Assembly: GCA_965267355.1 (NCBI GenBank)
Contig: OZ253956.1
Coordinates: forward strand, 1,116,001-1,180,000
Direction of reading: 5' to 3'
Source of the DNA: GCA-002793235 sp965267355
Lineage (GTDB): Bacteria; Bacteroidota; Bacteroidia; Flavobacteriales_E; Vicingaceae
Length of the DNA stretch: 64,000 bases
Shown: positions 45,611 to 54,120 of the stretch, piece by piece
How positions within the stretch are numbered: position 1 is the first letter of the stretch
Layout: each line of letters opens with the position of its first letter
Notes under the pieces: generated by a model
Told to the model about the DNA's origin: nothing
Seen by the model: the letters and a program-made list of their open reading frames with translations, nothing else
Database searches by the model: none
Translations under genes and position numbers: made by a program

Positions 45611-45665
45611 GCTAAAATTTTACATTCTCATTAAAGCTGCTTAACTTTGGAAAAAACCAATTTTT

Positions 45666-46181
45666 ATGTTAAAAAAGAAAATAGAAACAGCATTAAACAA
45701 ACAAATTAAAATAGAGGCCGAGTCTTCTCAAATTTACCTTGCCATGGCATCATGGGCAGAAACAGAAGGTCTTGGAGGAACAGCTCAATTTTTATACAAA
45801 CATTCTGATGAAGAAAGAATGCATATGCTAAAATTGGTTCAATATGTAAATGAGAGGGGAGGGAAAGCATTAATCCCTCAGTTGTCACAACCTCAGAAAG
45901 AATATAAGTCGCTGCCTAATTTATTTCAAACTTTGTTAGACCATGAAGTTATGGTTTCAGGTGAAATAAATAATTTGGTAGAGATATGTTTGAAAGAAAA
46001 AGATTACACAACTCATAATTTCATGCAATGGTATGTTGCCGAGCAAATTGAAGAAGAAGCATTGGCAAGAACCATTATGGATAAGTTAAATATGATTGGT
46101 AATGATAAAGGTGGGCTGTATCTTTTTGATAGAGATATTGAAAATATTTCTGTAAATGCAAGCACAGCTCCTCAGCAGTAG
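45666..46181 (+). CDS. Ferritin (bacterial FtnA type)
   Basis: This is a 171-residue ferritin, an iron-storage shell subunit with ferroxidase activity, in the cytosol. The four-helix bundle carries the ferroxidase ligands E17 in KIEAESSQIYLAM, E50 and H53 in SDEERMHMLKL, and further residues in DHEVMVSGEINNLVEI and WYVAEQIEEEALAR. There is no haem-binding methionine pattern of bacterioferritin, so this is the non-haem type. TAACTTTG at 45642-45649 is a good -7 element, though no TTG is at the right distance. The gene stands alone, 55 bases after rprY. Confidence 0.94.
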   Translation: MLKKKIETALNKQIKIEAESSQIYLAMASWAETEGLGGTAQFLYKHSDEERMHMLKLVQYVNERGGKALIPQLSQPQKEYKSLPNLFQTLLDHEVMVSGEINNLVEICLKEKDYTTHNFMQWYVAEQIEEEALARTIMDKLNMIGNDKGGLYLFDRDIENISVNASTAPQQ

Positions 46182-46333
46182 TTTTTAACAAATTGAATTT
46201 ATTGTTAATAACTATTAAACACTTCTTTGCAGTTTAATCAGTCATCTTGTTATTTTTACCCCTTTATCTTCTATTTATTTGGGGATTTCTTGCTTTTTGG
46301 TACAATTCCTGTTTTTGTAGAAGGATACTAAGT

Positions 46334-46729
46334 ATGAGGTATATAATTTACATATTTATTACACTTTTTGTTGTTTGTACAACTGCTGATAAAGGTTATG
46401 GGCAGTTTTGGAAGAAGAAAAGTGGTTCGGCTTCTGCTACAACTAAGAGTGGTGGTTCTGGAGGTAAGACCAGAGATGCGTTTGCTGGAAAATCAAAAAA
46501 AGGACCAAATATTTATTCCTCGAAGCCACCAAGAACAAAATCGAGAAGTAAGTTATACTCACATTCTATTTCTAAAAAGAAGTTAAAGCGAAAAAGAGGT
46601 GGGGGAGGTTTTAATGCTAAAAAAAGCCGATACAAAATCCCAAGTATCAAATCTAAAGGTAAGGGTACTTCAAGTCCTAACAGTTCTTCAGGAGGAAGAA
46701 AGAAGGGGAAAGGAAGAAAGAAAGATTAG
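46334..46729 (+). CDS. Very basic, low-complexity secreted protein
   Basis: This is a 131-residue protein from the ATG at 46334, which gives signal peptide MRYIIYIFITLFVVCTTADK with cleavage near KGYGQ. The mature part is almost wholly Lys, Arg, Ser and Gly (FWKKKSGSASATTKSGGSGG, KKKLKRKRGGGGFNAKKSRY, SSGGRKKGKGRKKD) and must be strongly cationic and disordered. No family is recognised. It may bind nucleic acid, polysaccharide or other anions outside the inner membrane (inference). The frame continues 29 codons upstream from a TTG, but that part is not signal-like. It precedes the YfiR operon by 90 bases. Confidence 0.7.
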   Translation: MRYIIYIFITLFVVCTTADKGYGQFWKKKSGSASATTKSGGSGGKTRDAFAGKSKKGPNIYSSKPPRTKSRSKLYSHSISKKKLKRKRGGGGFNAKKSRYKIPSIKSKGKGTSSPNSSSGGRKKGKGRKKD

Positions 46730-46819
46730 CTTATTAATTGAACGCGTTTAATTCAATAATTATTTTTTGTAAATTTCGGATAAATTTGTTTTGGCTTAAT
46801 AATTGTTAAGCAAGCATCA

Positions 46820-47338
46820 GTGAAAAAAATAGCTGCCATATTAATTTCATTAATCATTATATCTTCTGGATTTAAGATAGCTGGAGTAGATACTAACTCC
46901 AAAATGAAAGCTATTTTTATTATGAATTTTACAAAACTGGTTGAGTGGCCAGCGACTTACCGAGAAGGCAATTTTGTTATTGGAGTAGTGGGAGAGTCTC
47001 CGCTATATAACGAATTAGATAAAATGGCAAAAATTAAGAAGGTTGCCAACCAATCATTACAAGTTAAGCGTTTTAAAACACCGTCAGAAATTACTAAATG
47101 CCACATAGTTTATGTGAGTAAAGAAAAGAGTGAAGAGATTGGTGCTGTGGTTAAAAAAGTAAAATCTAGTAGTACATTAATTATTACTGAGAAACAGGGG
47201 TTGGTAGATAAAGGTGCTGGAATAAACTTTATAGTTAAAAACAATAGGCAAAAGTTTGAATTAAATAAAGGAAACGTAGAAAAATATAAGTTAAAAGTCA
47301 GCTCAAATTTAGAGGCACTGGCTTATTCAGTTAAATAG
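46820..47338 (+). CDS. YfiR-like periplasmic protein (DUF4154)
   Basis: This is an exported 172-residue protein starting with GTG at 46820. The signal peptide is KKIAAILISLIIISSGFKIA. The mature part has IFIMNFTKLVEWPATYREGN with FVIGVVGESPLYNELDKM, CHIVYVSKEKSEEIGAVVKK and GAGINFIVKNNRQKFELNKG, the YfiR/DUF4154 pattern. In Pseudomonas, YfiR is a periplasmic brake on the YfiN membrane signalling enzyme. Here it is the first gene of a three-gene operon with a TPR protein and a HAMP phosphatase, so it probably gates that phosphatase (inference). TAAATTTG at 46781-46788 may be the -7 element. Confidence 0.88.
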   Translation: MKKIAAILISLIIISSGFKIAGVDTNSKMKAIFIMNFTKLVEWPATYREGNFVIGVVGESPLYNELDKMAKIKKVANQSLQVKRFKTPSEITKCHIVYVSKEKSEEIGAVVKKVKSSSTLIITEKQGLVDKGAGINFIVKNNRQKFELNKGNVEKYKLKVSSNLEALAYSVK

Positions 47339-47339
47339 A

Positions 47340-48230
47340 ATGACGAAACGATTATACATATTACTTTTTATACTTGCTTTTAGCAGTAGTATGTTTGCGC
47401 AGTTTGTGGGAAGAGATCACTTGTCTGTGTCGTTATTCTACATGCAGAAGTCGGAGTTGGATAGTGCTCAAAAGTATATTGATTTAGCACTAGAAGATAA
47501 CACTTTAAATAATACAGCTAAATTCTGGTATTATAGAGGGTTTATTTATAAGGATATTTATAAGGCTAAGCAAAAACTAAACAAACAATCTCCAGCCAGA
47601 TTAACTTCAATAGAGGCATTTAAAACAATGTTCCCGATAGATAAGTCAGGAGAGTTTACTGAAAGTAGTAAGAAAATATTGAAATACTTAGCATCTACCT
47701 TGTATAATGATGCTGTACGCTCTTTAAATCCTGAAAATTATAAGCTTGCCATCTCCAATTTTGATTTATATAAGAGTACTATGCTGATAGTAGACCCTAA
47801 TATGGATGTAAAAGCACAAGATGTTAAGTTTAAGTTGGCATTAGCATCTATGTTGAATAGGCCAGCCGAAACAGGAGGAAGTTTAGATTCAATTCAAAGA
47901 GAACAAGTTAAAAAGTTATATTTAGAAATTTTAGAGATAGATTCAGATAACCCTGGTGCAAATTATAATCTGGCTACGTTATATTACAACGAAGCAGCAG
48001 ATATAATTAATAATATGGATTATGATATGGATATTATGAAGCTGAATGAAATTCAGGATTATTGTATCGAAATTTTCCTGAAAGCATTGCCTTATATGCA
48101 AAAATCTTATGAGCAGAAGTATAAGTTGAGAGAAACATTAATTGGGTTGTCTAATATTTACTATGGACTTAATGATATTGAAAAGTCAGAAGAGTATAAA
48201 AAAGAATTAGAAGAATTAGAAAAAGAATAG
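47340..48230 (+). CDS. Exported TPR protein
   Basis: This is a 296-residue protein with signal peptide MTKRLYILLFILAFSSSMFA followed by tetratricopeptide-like helices. Segments include SVSLFYMQKSELDSAQKYID, AKFWYYRGFIYKDIYKAKQK, DNPGANYNLATLYYNEAADI and LIGLSNIYYGLNDIEKSEEY. It should be a periplasmic protein-protein scaffold. It begins one base after the YfiR-like gene and ends 17 bases before the HAMP-SpoIIE gene, so the three are co-transcribed. I do not recognise a specific family beyond TPR. Confidence 0.82.
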   Translation: MTKRLYILLFILAFSSSMFAQFVGRDHLSVSLFYMQKSELDSAQKYIDLALEDNTLNNTAKFWYYRGFIYKDIYKAKQKLNKQSPARLTSIEAFKTMFPIDKSGEFTESSKKILKYLASTLYNDAVRSLNPENYKLAISNFDLYKSTMLIVDPNMDVKAQDVKFKLALASMLNRPAETGGSLDSIQREQVKKLYLEILEIDSDNPGANYNLATLYYNEAADIINNMDYDMDIMKLNEIQDYCIEIFLKALPYMQKSYEQKYKLRETLIGLSNIYYGLNDIEKSEEYKKELEELEKE

Positions 48231-48247
48231 TACTTTAGTGGGTTGAA

Positions 48248-50038
48248 ATGGCTTTCAGACTCACCATAGGTAAAAAAATAGGGACAGGCTTTGGAGTACT
48301 GCTCTTCTTTATTATCATTGTTTTTTACACCACTTACCAAACACTTAGTGATAGTATTAAAATTAACGATGAAATTACATCTGTTAATAATCCTTCTGTA
48401 GCATCTTTAGAAGAATTAAAACTCTTAACAGTTCGTTCTAAAATGCTCATTTTTAACTGGGTTTATTTTCAATCACATGCTGATCATCCAGATAAAGAGA
48501 AGTTAAATCGGTTAATAGATAGAGATTATCCTCACCTCGAAAAAAGCATAAAGAAACTAGCTGTAAATTGGGAAGAAAAGGATCAAAAAAAGATTAAAGA
48601 AGTATTTGATAACCTTCATGAATTGTTTGAAATGCACCAGGAGGTACAGCTGCTTCTGCCTGATTGGGCAAGTTATGAAGATTCTCAAAATAAATTTTTA
48701 GCTAATTTCTTAATAGGAGATGATGGAGATATTTACCTAAAAACTTCTGAGATTTTATTTCAATTAGATGATTTAATTAGTAACCAGAAATTCCAAACGG
48801 GAGAGGTTACTGCTTATATGCAAGAATCTTTTAGTGATTTGCAATTACTTTCAAAATGGTTAGGAATTGCTTTAGTAATATTTGGTGTGATAGTAGCAAT
48901 ATATACCACTAGAACCATTGTTGGACCTGTACAGAAACTAAAAGAAATTCTACTAACATTAAGTAGGGGTGTTTTCCCAAGTCAAACCATTAAAGCTAAA
49001 AATGATGAAATTGGTGAAATGACCAATGCACTAAACCGCGTAATTTCTGGTTTGAAACGCACTAAAGATTTTGCAATTGCGGTTGGTGCTGGTAAGTTTG
49101 GTACTGATTATGAACCATTAAGTAGTGAGGATGATTTAGGGAAAACCTTAATAAAAATGCGTGACGATTTAGCTGAAAATGAAAGGGTGTTAGAGCAAAA
49201 AGTAAAAGAAAGAACAGCTGAGGTGGTTAAGCAAAAAGAGGAGATTGAGAAACAAAACGAAAAGATTAGCGAACTATACGAAGAAGTTACAGATAGTATT
49301 AAGTACGCGAAAGGGCTGCAAGAGGCTATTCTTCCCCCAGATGAATTTGTTGAGGAAAACATGCCAGATTCATTTATTTTATACAAGCCAAAAGATATAG
49401 TAAGTGGAGATTTTTACTGGGTGGAGAAGAAAAAAGATAAAACTTATTTTGCGGCAGTAGATTGTACTGGTCATGGAGTTCCGGGAGCGTTTATGAGTAT
49501 TGTTGGTTACAATGCGCTCAATGAAGCTTTGAGAACCAATGATGACCCCGGAAGTATTTTAGATGCATTGAATAGAGGGGTAAGTAAAACATTACATAAT
49601 AATGCAGCAATGGGTACAACCACTAAAGATGGAATGGATTTAGCGCTTTGTTGTTATGACCATAAAACCAAAGAACTACAATATGCTGGAGCTTATAATC
49701 CACTTTATTTAATTAGAGATGGGGAAGTAGTTCAGGTAAAAGCTGATAAACATGCTATAGGTTCTTATCATGAAGATAGCTCCATTAGATATACCAACCA
49801 TAAAATTCAATTGCAGAAAAATGATTACATCTATGTTTTTTCTGATGGATATGCAGATCAGTTTGGAGGGCCTAAAGGTAAAAAGTTTATGTACAAGCGT
49901 TTCAGAGATTACCTGCTAACCTTAAACGGTAAGAGTATGTTTGCCCAAAAAGAGTTTTTAGATAATACAATAGAAGATTGGAAAGGACCACTTGAACAGA
50001 TTGATGATATCCTAGTTATTGGGATGCATATTTCGTAA
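48248..50038 (+). CDS. HAMP-SpoIIE membrane phosphatase
   Basis: This is a 596-residue membrane signalling protein. Helix 1 (about 13-33) is followed by a periplasmic helical sensor domain of four-helix-bundle type (about 34-200), helix 2 (about 203-222), a HAMP domain (RTIVGPVQKLKEILLTLSRG), a long coiled coil (about 305-350) and a SpoIIE/PP2C phosphatase (about 375-596). Phosphatase motifs are DIVSGDFYWVEKKKDKTYFA, AVDCTGHGVPGAFMS, KDGMDLALCCYD and FSDGYADQFGGPKGKKF. It is related to the two TPR-SpoIIE proteins at 12876-18881 but clearly diverged and lacks their insertion before the AADC motif. It is the output gene of the YfiR operon. The phosphoprotein substrate is not in the window. Confidence 0.92.
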   Translation: MAFRLTIGKKIGTGFGVLLFFIIIVFYTTYQTLSDSIKINDEITSVNNPSVASLEELKLLTVRSKMLIFNWVYFQSHADHPDKEKLNRLIDRDYPHLEKSIKKLAVNWEEKDQKKIKEVFDNLHELFEMHQEVQLLLPDWASYEDSQNKFLANFLIGDDGDIYLKTSEILFQLDDLISNQKFQTGEVTAYMQESFSDLQLLSKWLGIALVIFGVIVAIYTTRTIVGPVQKLKEILLTLSRGVFPSQTIKAKNDEIGEMTNALNRVISGLKRTKDFAIAVGAGKFGTDYEPLSSEDDLGKTLIKMRDDLAENERVLEQKVKERTAEVVKQKEEIEKQNEKISELYEEVTDSIKYAKGLQEAILPPDEFVEENMPDSFILYKPKDIVSGDFYWVEKKKDKTYFAAVDCTGHGVPGAFMSIVGYNALNEALRTNDDPGSILDALNRGVSKTLHNNAAMGTTTKDGMDLALCCYDHKTKELQYAGAYNPLYLIRDGEVVQVKADKHAIGSYHEDSSIRYTNHKIQLQKNDYIYVFSDGYADQFGGPKGKKFMYKRFRDYLLTLNGKSMFAQKEFLDNTIEDWKGPLEQIDDILVIGMHIS

Positions 50039-50063
50039 TTTAAAATCCAAAAAATAAACTTGG

Positions 50064-50090
50064 TTGGCTTCGATAAGATGCTTAGATTTG
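50064..50090 (+). promoter_or_regulatory. Promoter of the fibre-protein cluster
   Basis: TTG (50064-50066), 16 bases, then TAGATTTG (50083-50090), the cleanest -33/-7 pair in the window. Transcription would start near 50097, about 22 bases before the ATG at 50119. The genes 50119-62413 are closely spaced and may all be read from here. Confidence 0.65.
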
Positions 50091-50118
50091 TGGGTTAACA
50101 CTAATTATTTGCCGACAA

Positions 50119-53100
50119 ATGAAACAAGTTTTACACCTTTTAAGCTTAGCAGTTTTAATGACTTTGCTTTCTGTTAATGTTTTTGCTCAAGCCCCAGAAG
50201 GCGTTAATTATCAGGCTATTGTTAGAAACAATATAGGGGAGCCATTGTTAAACCAGGCCGTTCAGGTTCAGTTTACTATCCGACAAACTAATCCAACTGG
50301 AGTAGTTGTTTTTCAAGAATTACATTCAACAACTACTAATCAATTTGGTTTAGTAAACTTACAAATAGGTAGTGTGAATACAGCTACATTCCCAACTATT
50401 AACTGGGGTACTGGCACTTATTTTTTGCAAGTAGAAATAGATGATGGGACAGGTATGCAAGATTTGGGGGCTACTCAATTGCTTTCAGTACCTTATGCTT
50501 TATACGCCAAAACAGCAGGTAATGGTCCTCAGGGTTTAAGTAGTTTGTTGGACACTACAAATGCAGGATTAGCATGTCCTAATGGAGGTTACGAGGTTTT
50601 AATGGGGTTAGATGCTAACTCTAACATGGTTCTAGATGCAGGAGAAATATCAAGTTCTTTTGTGGTTTGTAATGGAGTAGATGGTGTTGCAAATGTTAGT
50701 GATACTTCGGCAACAAATGAGTTACAAACAATTAGTATTTCTAACGATACAGTATTCTTAAGTAACGGAGGTTTTGTTGTTTTACCTTCTGCTTCAGGTG
50801 ATAATGATTGGCAACCTAATGGTTCAGATTTAACCCTGGATCCATCCATTACTGGAAATGTTGGGATAGGAACATCAAATCCATTTCATAAACTATCGGT
50901 TAATTCTTCTGATTCAATTGTAGCAAGCTTTTTTGGTACAAACCCTGATATTAGTGCTATAGCTTTAGCAAATACAAATCCTAATGCTGCAGTAGGAACT
51001 ATATTGCTTACAGGTGCAGATACAGGCTTTTTTGCAGTTGAACCTATCCAAAAGTTAATGATAATGAAAAACACTACACCTGGTGGGCATATATCGATCT
51101 CTTCAGATAGTACTATAACTTCTGATGCCAAAGTAGTTAGTAATATAGCGGGGAGATTTTTATATAACCAAACTGATACCATATACAATACAAGTCCTAC
51201 AGGAACAATTTTTAACGTTAATCAAGGGTCTTTCTTAACGGATTCATTATATGTTTTGGGAAATAATGTAAGTAACTTTAATTGGGTGCTTGCAAACGAT
51301 GGTTTTGGTCAGGCAGTTTGGACTGATCCTTCAACATTAGGAGGAGGAAGTAGCTTATGGAATACTAATGGTTCGGGTATAGATTATACTGCAGGTAATG
51401 TAGGTATAGGTACTACTAACCCTACAGCAACGCTTACGATAAATTCAGTAGCAGGTACTGATATTGAATTTGCAGGTGGTTTTAATGCTGACATTCATTC
51501 TAATGCTCAGTTATTTCTTTCTTCTTTTGGACCGACTATTATTGATGCAAGTGAAATTAGATTAGGAACGGCTACATTTGATCGTTTAACCATTTTAAAT
51601 AATGGAAATATTGGTGTAGGAACCACTACACCTTCAACATTGCTAGAGATTGCAGGTATTACTACTACTGATAGTTTGATTGTTACAACAGGTGGAGGAA
51701 CATTAGGGAATGTTTTAACAGATGATGGAACAGGTAATGCCGTATGGGCAGCACCACCTACAGTTTCTCCAGGAAATGATACCTCTTTAGTCGATGCTGA
51801 TGGAGACACTCATGTTAATGTAGAAGCTGCACCAGATCAAGATGTAATACATTTTAATTTAGGTAACAGTACAGGTTATCCTTCAGCTGAATATTTTACG
51901 ATGATTGGACCAAGGTTAGAAGTAATAAATTCAGGGAATAGTGTTTTTATTGGGCAAGGAGCTGGGGCTAACGATGATTTGAATTTTAGAAACAACACTT
52001 ACATAGGTCATTTATCTGGTAATGCAAACACAAATGGTTCAAGTAATGTTGGTATTGGGCCATTTACTTTACAAAACAATGCAACAGGAAATTATAATAT
52101 TGCAATTGGAGACGATGCTTTTCAAAATAATACTGGGGGGAGTAATAATGTAGCTATTGGAGTAGGTTCTGGATTTAATAATATTACTGGTTCTGGGAAT
52201 GTTTTTATTGGTCATCAGGCGGGTATGAATGAAGTAGGGTCGAACCATTTATTTATTGATAACTCTAATACGAATACACCATTAATTTGGGGAGATTTTG
52301 CTTTAAATTTGTTACAGCTTAATGGAACAGTTAATATCAACAATGCTTATACTTTACCTTCTTCTGATGGAGCTACGTCTGGACAAGTACTTACCACAGA
52401 TGCTGCTGGTAATGTAACATGGCAATTGCCTGCGGGAGGAAATGGTATTTATGGAGGGTCTAATAGTTTATCTGCTACTACTTCGGTGACTTATGGTAGT
52501 AACAATTTAATATTTTCTCAAGGAAATGGAAGTACATTTTTTAATTTAAATAATGGAGGTGGAGATTTTGCAGTTCAAGTAGGAGGTACTTCTCAATTGA
52601 GAGTTTACGATGATGGTGATGTTAGAATAGATGGACAAACTTTTGTAGTTGATAATGCTAGTGCCAGGATAGGAGTTGGGACACCTTCACCAGGAGAGAA
52701 ACTGCATATTTTTAATGGGACTCTAAGAATTGATGATGGTGCTAACCCTTATACATTACCTCCTTCTGATGGAGCTACATCTGGACAAGTACTTACTACA
52801 GATGCTGCTGGTAATGTAACATGGCAAACTCCAGCTGGTGGAAGTTCTCCGTGGACTAGATCTGGAGGAGATGTTTTTCAAACAACACTAACTGATTTTG
52901 TTGGGGTTGGAACAAATACACCAACAGAAATGCTTTCAATAGGGTCTCAAGGAACAGCAACAAGTGTTGCAACACAACAATCTTCTAATAAATTGGCACT
53001 TACTGGCTCATTTTGGAATGGTGGAGGAGTTGTTTCCCATGATTTTACTATACATAATGAAGCTTCAACAAGTACAGGAGAGGAAGGTAGATTATCTATT

Positions 53101-54093
53101 GGATGGTCAGGTTCAGGAACAGAGTTGTTTTCGATAAGTAGTTATGGAAGTATAGGGTTTGGGACAGCCCCTAGTACAATTGCAAAGTTAGCGACTCTTT
53201 CTACTAACCATCAATATGTAATTGAAGGGACTAATGTCTTTGCTTCTAGTTTAGGGAATACAAGTTATGGAGTTTATGGAAATTCGGTGGGGTCTAGTAC
53301 AGGTAATAATGCAGGTGTTTTTGGTAACGCTAGTGGCGCAGCGGTTGAAAATACGGGGGTAATGGGGATAGCTTCTGGCTCTGGTACAGGTACTGCTTAT
53401 GCAATCCGTGGAGAAATAGATCCCTCTTCTGGCGGCACGAATTATTCACTATATGGTATAGCTAACTCTACTAATGGCACAAGCAATTATGGAGTTTATG
53501 CAACTGCTTCAGGAGGAGCTGCCAATTTTGCTGGGTTCTTTGATCAAGGAAATGTTCAAATCAACAACACCTTAGTTTTACCAAATGGAGCGGGTCAAGG
53601 ACGTATTCTAACCTCAGATGCTGCAGGTAACGCTATTTGGAAAGAAAAACGGATTGCTTTTGAAGTAGTGCTTACAAATTCTTTAACAATCCCTCTTGGT
53701 GGTTTTGGTTCAGGTTCAATATTAGTACCGTTTAATGGTGAAGTATTTGATGATGGAAATGATTTTACGCCAGCTACTACACACGAATTTACCGCTAAAG
53801 TGCCAGGTGTTTATTCTATACAAGTAGGAGTAACGTTTGCTCATTTAGGAGGAGGTGAAATAATTTCTTCTATAGGACTAGTTAAAAATGGAAATTCTAA
53901 TAATCCAATAAAAGTGAGTTCTACCGTGTTGAATAGTCCAGGGCAAAGAAAGACAGCAATAATCTCGGCTACCATTAGATTAATAGCAGGTGATAAACTT
54001 ACTGTGGAATCTGTTATCAATACAACAGGAGCCATAGATATTCAACCATCAGAAAATAATTGGTTTAGTGGCCATTTAGTATATGCGGATTAA
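50119..54093 (+). CDS. Large secreted fibre-like protein with C1q-like end
   Basis: This is a 1,324-residue exported protein. Signal peptide (LLSLAVLMTLLSVNVFAQ) is followed by an N-terminal domain shared with the next gene (PEGVNYQAIVRNNIGEPLL, QFGLVNLQIGS, LGATQLLSVPYALYAKTAG). A long low-complexity stalk follows, with recurring GNVGIGTxNP segments, LGNVLTDDGTGNAVWAAPPT-type linkers and a trimeric-adhesin-like part (NNTYIGHLSGNANTNGSSNV, NIAIGDDAFQNNTGG). The last 140 residues (FEVVLTNSLTIPLGGFGSGS, HEFTAKVPGVYSIQVGVTFA) look like a C1q/TNF-type jelly-roll, usually trimeric. No T9SS sorting domain is visible. It has a 78-base internal near-repeat at 52348 and 52750. Confidence 0.85.
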   Translation: MKQVLHLLSLAVLMTLLSVNVFAQAPEGVNYQAIVRNNIGEPLLNQAVQVQFTIRQTNPTGVVVFQELHSTTTNQFGLVNLQIGSVNTATFPTINWGTGTYFLQVEIDDGTGMQDLGATQLLSVPYALYAKTAGNGPQGLSSLLDTTNAGLACPNGGYEVLMGLDANSNMVLDAGEISSSFVVCNGVDGVANVSDTSATNELQTISISNDTVFLSNGGFVVLPSASGDNDWQPNGSDLTLDPSITGNVGIGTSNPFHKLSVNSSDSIVASFFGTNPDISAIALANTNPNAAVGTILLTGADTGFFAVEPIQKLMIMKNTTPGGHISISSDSTITSDAKVVSNIAGRFLYNQTDTIYNTSPTGTIFNVNQGSFLTDSLYVLGNNVSNFNWVLANDGFGQAVWTDPSTLGGGSSLWNTNGSGIDYTAGNVGIGTTNPTATLTINSVAGTDIEFAGGFNADIHSNAQLFLSSFGPTIIDASEIRLGTATFDRLTILNNGNIGVGTTTPSTLLEIAGITTTDSLIVTTGGGTLGNVLTDDGTGNAVWAAPPTVSPGNDTSLVDADGDTHVNVEAAPDQDVIHFNLGNSTGYPSAEYFTMIGPRLEVINSGNSVFIGQGAGANDDLNFRNNTYIGHLSGNANTNGSSNVGIGPFTLQNNATGNYNIAIGDDAFQNNTGGSNNVAIGVGSGFNNITGSGNVFIGHQAGMNEVGSNHLFIDNSNTNTPLIWGDFALNLLQLNGTVNINNAYTLPSSDGATSGQVLTTDAAGNVTWQLPAGGNGIYGGSNSLSATTSVTYGSNNLIFSQGNGSTFFNLNNGGGDFAVQVGGTSQLRVYDDGDVRIDGQTFVVDNASARIGVGTPSPGEKLHIFNGTLRIDDGANPYTLPPSDGATSGQVLTTDAAGNVTWQTPAGGSSPWTRSGGDVFQTTLTDFVGVGTNTPTEMLSIGSQGTATSVATQQSSNKLALTGSFWNGGGVVSHDFTIHNEASTSTGEEGRLSIGWSGSGTELFSISSYGSIGFGTAPSTIAKLATLSTNHQYVIEGTNVFASSLGNTSYGVYGNSVGSSTGNNAGVFGNASGAAVENTGVMGIASGSGTGTAYAIRGEIDPSSGGTNYSLYGIANSTNGTSNYGVYATASGGAANFAGFFDQGNVQINNTLVLPNGAGQGRILTSDAAGNAIWKEKRIAFEVVLTNSLTIPLGGFGSGSILVPFNGEVFDDGNDFTPATTHEFTAKVPGVYSIQVGVTFAHLGGGEIISSIGLVKNGNSNNPIKVSSTVLNSPGQRKTAIISATIRLIAGDKLTVESVINTTGAIDIQPSENNWFSGHLVYAD
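52348..52425 (+). repeat. Internal near-repeat, unit 1 (partner 52750-52827)
   Basis: Twenty-six codons (YTLPSSDGATSGQVLTTDAA and following) recur 402 bases later with four base changes over 78 bases, one of which changes a residue (Ser to Pro). It shows recent module duplication or conversion in the fibre stalk. A third, diverged version is at about 53576-53640. Confidence 0.75.
52750..52827 (+). repeat. Internal near-repeat, unit 2 (partner 52348-52425)
   Basis: Second copy of the 26-codon module, starting YTLPPSDGATSGQVLTTDAA. Three of the four differences from unit 1 are silent. Confidence 0.75.
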
Positions 54094-54120
54094 AAGATAT
54101 TATAGACAAAATAATAAGTT

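Noticed and set aside
46247..46333. TTG-initiated N-terminal extension of the basic secreted protein
   Set aside because: The ATG at 46334 gives a proper signal peptide; the extension is hydrophobic, contains cysteines and has no ribosome site.
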